From contig DATCDE010000218.1 of assembly GCA_036510875.1 (NCBI GenBank), positions 1 to 33,242 of the forward strand: a stretch of DNA of 33,242 nt, written 5' to 3'. Each line of letters starts with the position of its first letter. The first letter of the stretch is position 1. The notes beneath the pieces were generated by a model. The model had not been told where the DNA came from. It did not search any database and saw only the letters and a list, made by a program, of their open reading frames with translations. Shown here in pieces: positions 11,050-23,061 of the stretch. The stretch is from Actinomycetes bacterium (GTDB lineage: Bacteria; Actinomycetota; Actinomycetes; Prado026). The translations under genes and the position numbers were made by a program.

Positions 11050-11345
11050 GCCCGACGTACTACCTGGTGGTCTCCGCGCTGCTGTTCACGCTCGGCGGCA
11101 CCGGGGTGCTCGTCCGCCGCAACGCGATCGTGGTGTTCATGAGCGTGGAGCTGATGCTCAACGCGAGCAACCTGGCGTTCGTCACTTTCGCGCGCATGAA
11201 CGGCAACCTGCACGGCCAGGTCATGGCCTTCTTCGTGATGGTGGTCGCGGCCGCCGAGGTCGTGATCGGGCTGGCCATCATCGTGTCCATCTTCCGGACC
11301 CGGCGGTCGGCTTCGATCGACGACGCAAGCCTGTTGAAGTACTGA
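11046..11345 (+). CDS. nuoK: NADH-quinone oxidoreductase subunit K
   Basis: NuoK is a three-helix membrane subunit of complex I related to MrpC-type antiporter subunits. The 99-residue protein has the normal length. The two membrane glutamates needed for proton transfer in the family are present as E35 (SVELMLNA) and E71 (AAAEVVIG). The ATG overlaps the nuoJ stop. A 61-base gap follows before nuoL, the longest within the operon. Confidence 0.95.
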   Translation: MSPTYYLVVSALLFTLGGTGVLVRRNAIVVFMSVELMLNASNLAFVTFARMNGNLHGQVMAFFVMVVAAAEVVIGLAIIVSIFRTRRSASIDDASLLKY

Positions 11346-11406
11346 CCGTGACGGCGATGAGGATGATCGTGTCCCGCACACCTGTGCAGCACCCGAGGAC
11401 CGTCGC

Positions 11407-13338
<1,932 letters not shown>

Positions 13339-13339
13339 C

Positions 13340-14890
13340 GTGACCTCCTTCCCGTGGCTGACCACCATCGGCGTGATCCCGCTCGTCGGGGCCGTCGTCG
13401 TGGCAGCGCTGCCGAAGGGCCGCGACCTGTTGGCCAAGCAGGTGGCCCTGGTCGTCTCGCTCGTCGTGCTCGTCCTGACCGTGATCATGGCGACCGCGTT
13501 CGACGCGACCGGGCCGACGTTCCAGTTCGTCGAGCAGCACTCCTGGATCAGCGCCTTCGGCGTGTCCTACGCGGTCGGCGTCGACGGCATCGGCCTGGTG
13601 CTGGTGGCGCTGGCCACCGTGCTCGTCCCGGTGGTCATCCTGGCCGGCTGGAACGACGCCGACGACTCGAACCGCCCCGTCAAGGTCTACTTCGCGCTCA
13701 TCCTGGTCCTGGAGACCATGATGATCGGCGTCTTCGCGGCGACCGACCTGTTCTTGTTCTACGTCTTCTTCGAGGCGATGCTCATCCCGGTCTACTTCCT
13801 GATCGGCGCGTTCGGCGGGGCTCAGCGGTCCTACGCCGCGGTCAAGTTCCTGCTGTACAGCCTGTTCGGCGGGCTGCTCATGCTGGTGGCGCTGATCGGC
13901 CTGTACTCGGTGTCCGGCAACCAGCTGGGCAAGGGCACCTTCGAGTTCTCCGCGCTGACCGGGCTGAACATCGACCCGACCACGCAGAAGTGGCTGTTCC
14001 TTGGCTTCTTCTTCGCCTTCGCGATCAAGGCGCCGCTGTGGCCGTTCCACACCTGGCTGCCGGATGCGGCGGCCGAGTCGACCCCCGGAACGGCCGTGCT
14101 GCTGGTCGGCGTGCTCGACAAGGTCGGCACCTTCGGCATGATCCGGTACTGCCTGCCGCTGTTCCCGGACGCGTCGAAGTACTTCGCCCCAGCGATCCTG
14201 GTGATCGCCGTCATCGGCATCCTCTACGGCGCACTCGCGGCTATCGGGCAGACCGACATGATGCGGCTGATCGCCTACACGTCGTTGTCGCACTTCGGGT
14301 TCATCACGCTGGGCATCTTCGCGATGACCACCCAGGGTCAGTCCGGGTCGACGCTGTACATGGTCAACCACGGGTTCTCTACGGCCGGACTGTTCATCGT
14401 GGCCGGCTTCCTGATCAGCCGGCGCGGCTCCCGGCTCATCGCCGACTACGGCGGAGTCCAACGGGTCGCTCCGCTGCTCGCCGGCAGCTTCCTGGTCATG
14501 GGGTTGGCCTCGCTGGCCCTGCCGGGGCTGTCCACGTTCGTCAGCGAGTTCCTGGTCCTGGTCGGCACGTTCACGCGCTACCCGGCCGCCGGGATCGTGG
14601 CGACCATCGGCATCATCTTCGCGGCGCTGTACGTCCTGCTGTGGTACCAGCGAGTGGCGACCGGCGAGCCGAGCGAGCGGGTGAAGGGGTTCAAGGACCT
14701 CGGGCTCCGCGAGGTGCTCGCGGTGGCCCCGCTGATCGCGCTGCTCATCGCCCTCGGCTTCTTCCCGAAGCCGCTGCTGGATGTGATCAACCCAGCCGTC
14801 TCGAGCACCCTGCAGCACGTTGGGCAGACCGACCCCACGCCCACCGTGCCGGTCGCATCCGGTGCCAGCGCTGAAGGGACTGCCCAGTGA
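13340..14890 (+). CDS. nuoM: NADH-quinone oxidoreductase subunit M (antiporter-like)
   Basis: NuoM is the second antiporter-like proton-pumping subunit. The 516-residue polytopic protein carries the essential Glu at E145 (FFEAMLIPVYFLIG) and the pumping Lys at K230 (FAIKAPLWPFHTWLPDA). The start is GTG, one base after the nuoL stop. The stop overlaps the nuoN GTG by four bases. The C-terminus adds a short Thr/Pro/Ala-rich tail. Confidence 0.96.
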   Translation: MTSFPWLTTIGVIPLVGAVVVAALPKGRDLLAKQVALVVSLVVLVLTVIMATAFDATGPTFQFVEQHSWISAFGVSYAVGVDGIGLVLVALATVLVPVVILAGWNDADDSNRPVKVYFALILVLETMMIGVFAATDLFLFYVFFEAMLIPVYFLIGAFGGAQRSYAAVKFLLYSLFGGLLMLVALIGLYSVSGNQLGKGTFEFSALTGLNIDPTTQKWLFLGFFFAFAIKAPLWPFHTWLPDAAAESTPGTAVLLVGVLDKVGTFGMIRYCLPLFPDASKYFAPAILVIAVIGILYGALAAIGQTDMMRLIAYTSLSHFGFITLGIFAMTTQGQSGSTLYMVNHGFSTAGLFIVAGFLISRRGSRLIADYGGVQRVAPLLAGSFLVMGLASLALPGLSTFVSEFLVLVGTFTRYPAAGIVATIGIIFAALYVLLWYQRVATGEPSERVKGFKDLGLREVLAVAPLIALLIALGFFPKPLLDVINPAVSSTLQHVGQTDPTPTVPVASGASAEGTAQ

Positions 14891-16443
14891 TCGTGCTGGC
14901 TGCTGCCTCGTTCCAGACGCCCTCGCTCGACTACGGGGCGCTCGCCCCGATGCTCGTGGTGTTCGCCGCTGCGTTGGTCTCGGTCCTGGTGGAGGCGTTC
15001 GTCTCGCGCAGATACCGGGCCATGGTGCAGCAGGCGATCGCCGTCGCCGGGCTCATCGCAGCTTTCGTCGCGGTGGTGGTCAACGCGACCTCCGGCACCG
15101 CGGCCATCACCGCCGAGGGAGCGGTGGCCGTCGACGGACCCACCCTGTTCATCCAGGGGACCGTGCTCCTGCTGTCCCTCGGCGCCGTGCTGCTCATGTC
15201 CGAGCGGTCCATCGACCCGTCCGGTGACGCGTTCGCGCCCACCGGCTCGGCGGTGCCTGGCAGCGACGACGAGCGCGAGGCCGCGACAGCGGGCTGGCGG
15301 CAGACCGAGATCTACCCGCTCACCCTGTTCTCGGTGGGCGGCATGCTGCTGCTGCCCGCGTCCAACGACCTGCTGACGCTGTTCGTGGCCATCGAGGTGC
15401 TCTCGCTGCCGCTGTACATCCTGGCCGGGCTGGCCCGCCGCCGGCGGCTCATCTCGCAGGAGGCCTCGCTCAAGTACTTCGTGCTTGGCAGCTTCTCCTC
15501 GGCCTTCTTGCTGTTCGGCATCGCCTATCTGTACGGATTCTCCGGCTCGCTCGAGCTCGGAGTGATCGCCTCGTCGGTCGGTTCGACCGTCGGCCGGGAC
15601 CCGCTGCTGCTCATCGGGGTTGCCATGATGGCGGTGGGCCTGCTGTTCAAGGTCAGCGCCGCCCCGTTCCACTCCTGGACGCCGGACGTCTACCAGGGCT
15701 CGCCCACCGCGGTGACCGCGTTCATGGCGGCAGGGACCAAGGTCGCCGCCTTCGGCGCGCTGCTGCGGGTGTTCTACGTCGCCCTGGGCGGGGTCCGGTG
15801 GGACTGGCGGCCGATGATGTGGGCGATCGCGATCCTCACCATGGTCGTCGGCTCGGTGCTCGCGGTGACCCAGACCGATGTGAAGCGGCTGCTGGCCTAC
15901 TCCTCGATCGCGCACGCGGGCTTCATCCTGGTGGGCGTGCTCGCGATCGACCGGGCTGGCGTGTCCAGCACGCTGTTCTACCTGGTGGCCTACGGGTTCA
16001 CCACGATCGGCGCGTTCGCCGTGGTGACCCTGGTCCGTGACTCCGCAGGTGAGGCGACCCACCTGTCTCAGTGGGCCGGGCTGGCCCGTCGCTCGCCGCT
16101 GGTGGCCAGCGCGTTCGCGCTGTTCCTGCTGGCGCTCGCCGGGATCCCGCTGACGAGTGGCTTCACCGGGAAGTTCGCCGTGTTCTCTGCGGCGATCGGC
16201 GGCGGTGCGGCCCCCTTGGCGATCGTGGGTGTCCTGGCGAGTGCGGTCGCGGCGTTCTTCTACGTCCGGGTGATCGTGCTGATGTTCTTCTCCGAGCCTG
16301 CCCCCGACGGCCCCACGGTCGCCGTCCCGAGCGCGTTCACCACGGCTGCCGTGACCGTGGGCGTCGTGGTGACGGTCGTGCTCGGCGTCCTGCCCCAGCC
16401 GCTGCTCGACCTGGCTGACCGCGCTGCGGTCTTCGTGAGGTAG
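14887..16443 (+). CDS. nuoN: NADH-quinone oxidoreductase subunit N (antiporter-like)
   Basis: NuoN is the antiporter-like subunit nearest the quinone end of the membrane arm. The 518-residue protein has E170 (LFVAIEVLSLPLYILAG) and K255 (LLFKVSAAPFHSWTPDVYQG), the acid and Lys pair used by the family. The start GTG overlaps the nuoM stop. It completes the 14-gene complex I set; only three bases separate its stop from the next gene, suggesting co-transcription. Confidence 0.96.
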   Translation: MIVLAAASFQTPSLDYGALAPMLVVFAAALVSVLVEAFVSRRYRAMVQQAIAVAGLIAAFVAVVVNATSGTAAITAEGAVAVDGPTLFIQGTVLLLSLGAVLLMSERSIDPSGDAFAPTGSAVPGSDDEREAATAGWRQTEIYPLTLFSVGGMLLLPASNDLLTLFVAIEVLSLPLYILAGLARRRRLISQEASLKYFVLGSFSSAFLLFGIAYLYGFSGSLELGVIASSVGSTVGRDPLLLIGVAMMAVGLLFKVSAAPFHSWTPDVYQGSPTAVTAFMAAGTKVAAFGALLRVFYVALGGVRWDWRPMMWAIAILTMVVGSVLAVTQTDVKRLLAYSSIAHAGFILVGVLAIDRAGVSSTLFYLVAYGFTTIGAFAVVTLVRDSAGEATHLSQWAGLARRSPLVASAFALFLLALAGIPLTSGFTGKFAVFSAAIGGGAAPLAIVGVLASAVAAFFYVRVIVLMFFSEPAPDGPTVAVPSAFTTAAVTVGVVVTVVLGVLPQPLLDLADRAAVFVR

Positions 16444-16446
16444 GGC

Positions 16447-17454
16447 TTGGTACCCGGCCGGCCGGTCGCACCGTTCGAGATCACCGTCGGCGACTCGGCG
16501 CTCGAGGGCGCCCTCGCGCGGGGCCTGGCCAGCGTCGAGGAGCTGCTGCGCACCTCGGTCAAGAGCGACGACCCGTTCGTCAGCGAGGCGGCCCGCCACC
16601 TCGTCGACGCGGGCGGCAAGCGGTTCCGACCGCTGCTGGTGCTGCTGGCCGCGCAGTTCGGCAACCCGCACGCGCCGGGGGTGCTGCCGGCCGCTGTCGT
16701 CGTCGAGCTGACCCATCTGGCGACGCTGTACCACGACGACGTGATGGACGAGGCGCCCCTGCGGCGCGGCGCGGAGTCGGCCAACGCGCGCTGGGACAAC
16801 ACGGTGGCCATCCTCACCGGTGACTTCCTGTTCGCCAGGGCATCCGACCTGCTCGCCGACCTCGGGCCGGAGGCGGTCCGCATCCAGGCGCGGACCTTCG
16901 AGCGGCTGGTGACCGGGCAGATCCGGGAGACGGTCGGCCCGGCCGACGGACAGGACCCGCTCGAGCACTACCTGTCGGTCCTCGCGGACAAGACCGGCTC
17001 GCTGATCGCCACCTCGGGCCGGTTCGGCGCCATGATGTCCGGCGCGGACGATGTCGTGGTGGAGGTGCTCGCCCGGTTCGGGGAGCGGTTCGGCGTCGCC
17101 TTCCAGCTCTCGGACGACCTGCTCGACATCACCAGCGAGTCGGCCGAGTCGGGCAAGACGCCGGGCACCGATCTGCGCGAGGGGGTACCGACCCTGGCCA
17201 CCTTCCACGCGATGCGCGCGACCGACCCCGCTGACGCGCGGCTGCGCGATCTGCTGAGCCGTCCGCTGCCGGACGACGACGAGCACGCCGAGGCGCTCGC
17301 CCTGCTCCGGGCGCACCCGGCGATGGAGCTCGCCCGCGCCGACCTCAAGACGTGGGCTGACCACGCCCGGTCGGTGCTGCGGCCGCTGCCCGACGTCCCG
17401 GCCCGCGACGTGCTCGCGGGGCTGTGCGACGTCGTGCTCGCGCGCACCCGCTGA
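16447..17454 (+). CDS. Long-chain polyprenyl diphosphate synthase (probably for the menaquinone side chain)
   Basis: This trans-type prenyltransferase adds isopentenyl diphosphate units to an allylic primer. The 335-residue protein has GGKRFRP at 56-62, the first Asp-rich motif DDVMD at 97-101 followed by RRG, and the second, DDLLD, at 223-227, all typical of hepta- to decaprenyl synthases. I use the TTG start at 16447, three bases after nuoN; no ATG or GTG gives a full N-terminus and the ribosome site is weak. Position after nuoN and near menG suggests it makes the side chain of the quinone used by complex I. Chain length cannot be read from sequence alone. It resembles the GrcC/HepT family. 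Confidence 0.88.
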   Translation: MVPGRPVAPFEITVGDSALEGALARGLASVEELLRTSVKSDDPFVSEAARHLVDAGGKRFRPLLVLLAAQFGNPHAPGVLPAAVVVELTHLATLYHDDVMDEAPLRRGAESANARWDNTVAILTGDFLFARASDLLADLGPEAVRIQARTFERLVTGQIRETVGPADGQDPLEHYLSVLADKTGSLIATSGRFGAMMSGADDVVVEVLARFGERFGVAFQLSDDLLDITSESAESGKTPGTDLREGVPTLATFHAMRATDPADARLRDLLSRPLPDDDEHAEALALLRAHPAMELARADLKTWADHARSVLRPLPDVPARDVLAGLCDVVLARTR

Positions 17455-17459
17455 GCGGC

Positions 17460-17472
17460 GCCGGAGGCCGGC
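17460..17472. terminator. Small hairpin between two convergent genes
   Basis: GCCGG (17460-17464) pairs with CCGGC (17468-17472) around an AGG loop, in the 21-base gap between the convergent polyprenyl synthase and acyl-CoA dehydrogenase genes. It could help end transcription in both directions. The stem is only five pairs and there is no T-tract, so support is weak. Confidence 0.25.
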
Positions 17473-17475
17473 AGC

Positions 17476-18636
17476 TCAATAGCCCAGCCGGGTGGCCGCC
17501 AGCTCGGCCATCACCTCGGTCGCGCCGCCGCCGATCGCCAGCACCCTGGTGTCGCGGTAGTGCCGCTCCACCTCCAGGTCGGCGATGAAGCCGGCCCCTC
17601 CGTGCAGCTGGACGGCCTGGTAGGCCACGTGCTCGCACGCGGCGACCGCCGTGTTCTTGGCCAGCGCCGCCTCGGCGATGACCTCCTCGCCGGCGGCGTG
17701 CCGCTGGGCCACCTGCCGGGTGTAGACCCGTGCCACGTCGACCTGCCGGTGCATCTCCACCAGCTGGTGCCGGACCAGCTGGCGTGAGGCCAGCGGTCGG
17801 CCGAACGTCTGCCGCTCGCGGGTCCAGGCCGTGGCCAGCTCGAGGCAGCGCTGGGCGGTGGCGTAGGCCTGGACGGCCAAGGAGATGCGCTCGACCACGA
17901 ACTGGGCGGCCAGCTGCAGGAACCCGGTGCCCTCGGCGCCAACCAGGTTCTCGGCCGGGACACGGCACCCGTCGAAGGACAGCTCGGCGGTGTCCGAGCA
18001 GCGCCAGCCCATCTTGTCCAGCCGGCGGACCACCGAGAACCCCGGGGTGTCGGTCGGGACGACGATCAGGGACAGGCCCGGGTAGCCCGGCCCGCCGGTC
18101 CGTACCGCCACCGTGACCCAGTCGGCGCGGGCGCCGGACGTGATGAAGGTCTTGGAGCCGTCCACCACGTAGCTGTCGCCGTCCCGCACCGCGCGCGTGC
18201 GCAGCGCCGCCACGTCCGAGCCGCCGTCCGGTTCGGTCACTGCGAGCGCGGCGATCGCGCGCCCTTGCAGCACCGGACGGACGAAGCGGTCAGCCTGCCC
18301 GGGGTCACCGGCAGCGACGATGTGGGGCAGGGCGATCCCGTGCGTGAAGAGCCCGGCGACCAGGCCACCGCTGCCCCCGGCCTGGAGCACCTCCTCGGTC
18401 ACCACGAGGGAGTCCAGCAGGTCACCGCCGGAGCCGCCCACGGACTCGGGGAAGCTGACCCCGAGCAGCCCGGCCTCGGCAGCCCGCTCGTGCAGCGACC
18501 TCGGCAGCTCCCCGCCCCGCTCCCAGGTGTCGAGGTCCAGCAGCACCTCCTGCTCGACGAACCGGCGGACCATGGCCCGCAGGCCACGGCGCTCCTCGGT
18601 GCGAAACGGGTCAGCTGGTGCGGCGTCTGCGGTCAT
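17476..18636 (-). CDS. Acyl-CoA dehydrogenase family protein
   Basis: This is an FAD flavoprotein of the acyl-CoA dehydrogenase family, which oxidises acyl-CoA to 2-enoyl-CoA. The 386-residue protein has the flavin-contact motif VTEPDGGSD at 133-141 and the C-terminal signature QLHGGAGFIADLEVERHYRD. At the position of the usual catalytic Glu (IYEGT in medium-chain enzymes) it reads IGGGAT. E249 in VERISLA aligns instead with the base position of isovaleryl-CoA dehydrogenase, suggesting a relocated base. The ATG at 18634-18636 gives a normal N-terminus; the frame stays open upstream but changes character. Substrate unknown, perhaps a branched-chain acyl-CoA. It lies 47 bases after rarD on the same strand. 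Confidence 0.88.
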   Translation of the reverse strand: MTADAAPADPFRTEERRGLRAMVRRFVEQEVLLDLDTWERGGELPRSLHERAAEAGLLGVSFPESVGGSGGDLLDSLVVTEEVLQAGGSGGLVAGLFTHGIALPHIVAAGDPGQADRFVRPVLQGRAIAALAVTEPDGGSDVAALRTRAVRDGDSYVVDGSKTFITSGARADWVTVAVRTGGPGYPGLSLIVVPTDTPGFSVVRRLDKMGWRCSDTAELSFDGCRVPAENLVGAEGTGFLQLAAQFVVERISLAVQAYATAQRCLELATAWTRERQTFGRPLASRQLVRHQLVEMHRQVDVARVYTRQVAQRHAAGEEVIAEAALAKNTAVAACEHVAYQAVQLHGGAGFIADLEVERHYRDTRVLAIGGGATEVMAELAATRLGY

Positions 18637-18683
18637 ATCGCCAACCTTGCCAGCAGGGCGCCCATGGGCGGGGCTTCCCGGGA

Positions 18684-19598
18684 TCAGTGGGCCTCGGCCG
18701 GCACGACGTCCGCAGCAGGCGTCCGTCGGCTGGCCGCCCAAATCGAGTCGAAGGTGAGCACCAGCAGTCCGAGCCAGACCAGCCCGAACCCGATCCACCG
18801 GGGGGGTGGCATCGCCTCGTGGAAGACCAGGATCCCCAACAGGAACTGCATGGCCGGGGTTAGGTACTGCATGATGCCCAGCCAGCTCAGCGGCACCCGG
18901 TTGGCCGAGCCGCCGAAGGCCAGCAGCGGCACGGCCGTGATGACGCCGGTGGCCGCAAGCAGCGCCGCATGGCCGGGACCGTGGGTGGCGAACGTGTTGC
19001 GGCCGCTCGCCTGCAGCACCACCAGGAAGACCACGGCCGGCACGAACAGCGCCGATGTCTCCACCGTGAGGCTCTCGACCGGTCCGATCCCCACGGTCTT
19101 CTTGACCAGGCCGTAGGTGCCGAACGACGCGGCCAGCAGCAGCGCGATCCAAGGCAGCCGGCCGTAGTCGACCGTGAGCACCACCACGGCGACCGCGCCG
19201 AGGCCGACCGCGAGCCACTGCACCAAGCGCAGGCGCTCCCCGAGCACCAGCACGCCGAGCGCCACCGTGAGCAGCGGGTTGATGAAGTACCCGAGGGAGG
19301 TCTCGACCACGTGGCCGGAGTTGACCCCGTAGATGTAGATGCCCCAGTTCACTGCGATGACGAAGCCGGCGAGGACGAGCAGGCCGAGCCGCCGGCGGTC
19401 CCTCAGCAGCGGGCGGATCCAGGACCAGCGGCGCGCAGACAGCAGCAGGAGCAGGACCACGGCCAGGCACCAGACGATCCGGTTGGCCAGGATCTCCACG
19501 GCGCCGGCCGGCTCGAGCAGCGGCCAGTAGAGCGGGAACAGGCCCCAGATGAAGTAAGCGGTCAGCCCGAGCAGCACACCGCGACGCCGGTCGGACAC
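18684..19598 (-). CDS. rarD: RarD-type EamA family transporter
   Basis: This polytopic membrane protein belongs to the drug/metabolite transporter superfamily, RarD group. The 304-residue protein has about ten hydrophobic segments in two EamA-like halves. The N-terminus, RRGVLLGLTAYFIWGLFPLYW, and the following ANRIVW segment are characteristic of RarD. The start is GTG at 19596-19598. The substrate is not established for the family; the E. coli name comes from chloramphenicol sensitivity. It begins nine bases after the GNAT gene, so it is probably co-transcribed with korAB. Confidence 0.87.
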   Translation of the reverse strand: MSDRRRGVLLGLTAYFIWGLFPLYWPLLEPAGAVEILANRIVWCLAVVLLLLLSARRWSWIRPLLRDRRRLGLLVLAGFVIAVNWGIYIYGVNSGHVVETSLGYFINPLLTVALGVLVLGERLRLVQWLAVGLGAVAVVVLTVDYGRLPWIALLLAASFGTYGLVKKTVGIGPVESLTVETSALFVPAVVFLVVLQASGRNTFATHGPGHAALLAATGVITAVPLLAFGGSANRVPLSWLGIMQYLTPAMQFLLGILVFHEAMPPPRWIGFGLVWLGLLVLTFDSIWAASRRTPAADVVPAEAH

Positions 19599-19607
19599 CC
19601 CGGCAGG

Positions 19608-20063
19608 CTACGCCACGACGCCCCGGCGATCGATTTCCATCCAGCGCTCGGGGGCGGCCAGCGGCCGGAAACCAACGCCGGCGTAGACCTCGTGGGCGTC
19701 GCGCGTCGCCAGCACGACCCGCCGCACCCCATCGGCCTGCAGGTGCCCGGTGATGGCCGCGATCAGCCAGGTCCCGATGCCACGCCCCCGGTAGCCGGCG
19801 TCGACGAAGACGTCGCAGACCCAGGCGAAGGTCGCGCGGTCGGTCACCACCCGGGCCACGCCCACCTGGGTGCCGCCGTCGTAGACACCCACGCCCAGCG
19901 ACGCCGCGAAGGACCGGTCGACGACGTCGCGCGTCCGCCCGGCCGCCCAGTACGACTCGCCGGACAGCCAGCGGTGCACCCGGTCCAGGTCCAGCCGAGC
20001 CGGGTCCGAGGAGAGCTCGAGCCCGTCCGCTCGGCGTTTCTGCAGCAGGTCGCCCTCGCTCAG
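19608..20063 (-). CDS. GNAT family N-acetyltransferase, apparent CTG start
   Basis: This is a small acetyl-CoA-dependent acetyltransferase of unknown substrate. The acetyl-CoA-binding motif is VDAGYRGRGIGTWL, in the R/Q-x-x-G-x-G/A pattern, followed by RRVVLATRDAHEVYAGVGFRP, typical of the fold's second half. The conserved N-terminal part (DPARLDLDRVHRWLSGESYW) has no ATG, GTG or TTG before it in this frame. The best start is a CTG at 20061-20063 that overlaps the korB TGA, giving 151 residues. The alternative is the GTG of RVHRWL, which would cut off a segment that looks conserved. The unusual start suggests translation coupled to korB. Confidence 0.8.
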   Translation of the reverse strand: MSEGDLLQKRRADGLELSSDPARLDLDRVHRWLSGESYWAAGRTRDVVDRSFAASLGVGVYDGGTQVGVARVVTDRATFAWVCDVFVDAGYRGRGIGTWLIAAITGHLQADGVRRVVLATRDAHEVYAGVGFRPLAAPERWMEIDRRGVVA

Positions 20064-21119
20064 CTGATGGTCCAGGTGTCGCTGCCGTGGAGCAGGGTGG
20101 TCAGGTCGCCGGTGCCTTGGGTGGCGGTGGCCCGGTCGAGCTGCTCGGCGAGGAGTGCGTCGTAGGTGGGTCGGACGACGTCGCGGAACACGCCGATGGG
20201 GGTGCGGTCCAAGGTGGTCGGGTCGGCGAGGCGGGACAGTGCGAACGCCAGCTCGGGGTTGTCGGCGTGCTCGTCGTGGACGAGCAGCTGGGACTCGCCG
20301 TCCGGCCCGAGGTCGGTGACCTCGACCACCTGCAAGGTCGCGTCCGGTGCCCGCACGACTCCCTTGGACCCGTCGGTGCCGAACCGGATCGGCTGGCCGT
20401 GCTCGAGCCGGATGGTGGACAGGTCCCGGGTGTCCGGCTCCTTGAGGACGGCGAACGCGTCGTCGTTGAAGATGGGGCAGTTCTGGTAGATCTCCACCAG
20501 CGCGGTCCCGGGGTGGGCCGCGGCCCGGCGGAGCACCTCGGTCAGGTGCTTGCGGTCGGAGTCGACGGTGCGGGCCACGAACGTGGCCTCGGCGCCGAGC
20601 GCGAGGGAGACCGGGTTGAACGGGGTGTCGACCGAGCCCATGGGGGTGGACTTGGTGACCTTCCCGCGCTCCGAGGTGGGCGAGTACTGGCCCTTGGTCA
20701 GGCCGTAGATCCGGTTGTTGAACAGCAGGATCTTCAGGTTGACGTTGCGGCGCATCGCGTGGATCAGGTGGTTGCCGCCGATCGACAACGCGTCGCCGTC
20801 GCCGGTGACCACCCACACCGACAGGTCGGGTCGGGACACGGACAGCCCGGTGGCGATGGCCGGCGCGCGTCCGTGGATCGAGTGCATCCCGAACGTGTCC
20901 AGGTAGTACGGGAAGCGCGAGGAGCAGCCGATCCCGGAGACGAAGACGATGTTCTCCCGGCGCAGCCCCATCTCGGGCAGGAACCCCTGGATGGCGGCCA
21001 GGATGGCGTAGTCCCCGCAGCCGGGGCACCAGCGGACCTCCTGGTCGGACTTGAAGTCCTTCGCCTTGAGCGGGATGTCCGTCTTGGGCACCCCGGCCAA
21101 CGCCTCGACGTCGATGAGG

Positions 21120-21127
<8 letters not shown>
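20060..21127 (-). CDS. korB: 2-oxoacid:ferredoxin oxidoreductase, beta subunit (2-oxoglutarate type likely)
   Basis: This thiamine-diphosphate subunit of a 2-oxoacid:ferredoxin oxidoreductase decarboxylates the 2-oxoacid and passes electrons through a [4Fe-4S] cluster to ferredoxin. The 355-residue protein has cluster Cys residues C34 and C37 (WCPGCGDY) and C68 (GIGCSS), plus a later Cys (QNCPIF). The thiamine motif runs from GDGDALSIGGNH to the NN of LLFNN. It carries no ferredoxin domain, so an external electron acceptor is needed. GTG start at 21125-21127 overlaps korA by eight bases. Actinobacterial homologues act on 2-oxoglutarate; that substrate is inferred. Confidence 0.92.
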
Positions 21128-22967
<1,840 letters not shown>

Positions 22968-22998
22968 GTGCTCCTCGAACCCCCTTGGGCTGGATCCT

Positions 22999-23009
22999 CC
23001 TAGTCTAGG
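22999..23009. promoter_or_regulatory. Palindrome in the korA / nuoB-like divergent gap, possible shared promoter element
   Basis: CCTAGTCTAGG is an odd-length perfect palindrome near the middle of the 94-base divergent gap. Read forward it contains TAGTCT and read in reverse TAGACT, each fitting the TAnnnT -10 pattern, so two divergent promoters could overlap here or a regulator could bind. No convincing -35 box is seen at the normal distance on either side (a TTGCCC on the minus strand is about 20 bases away). This is an inference from pattern only. Confidence 0.35.
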
Positions 23010-23061
23010 CACCGTGCCGGAGAGTGGGGGCAACCCCGACGTTGGTGACGGGAGGTGTCGG

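Noticed and set aside
16447-16449. Possibility that the TTG start marks a damaged polyprenyl synthase gene
   Set aside because: All catalytic motifs are intact and TTG is an accepted start codon in GC-rich bacteria; no other sign of decay.
14578-17364. 928-codon open frame on the minus strand opposite nuoM, nuoN and the polyprenyl synthase
   Set aside because: It is an antisense shadow of well-supported genes in GC-rich DNA; its translation is Arg/Gly/His/Asp-rich low-complexity sequence with no domain.
18637-19470. Upstream extension of the acyl-CoA dehydrogenase frame (a 664-codon reading)
   Set aside because: The extra sequence is a shifted frame of rarD; the ATG at 18634-18636 gives the normal family N-terminus.
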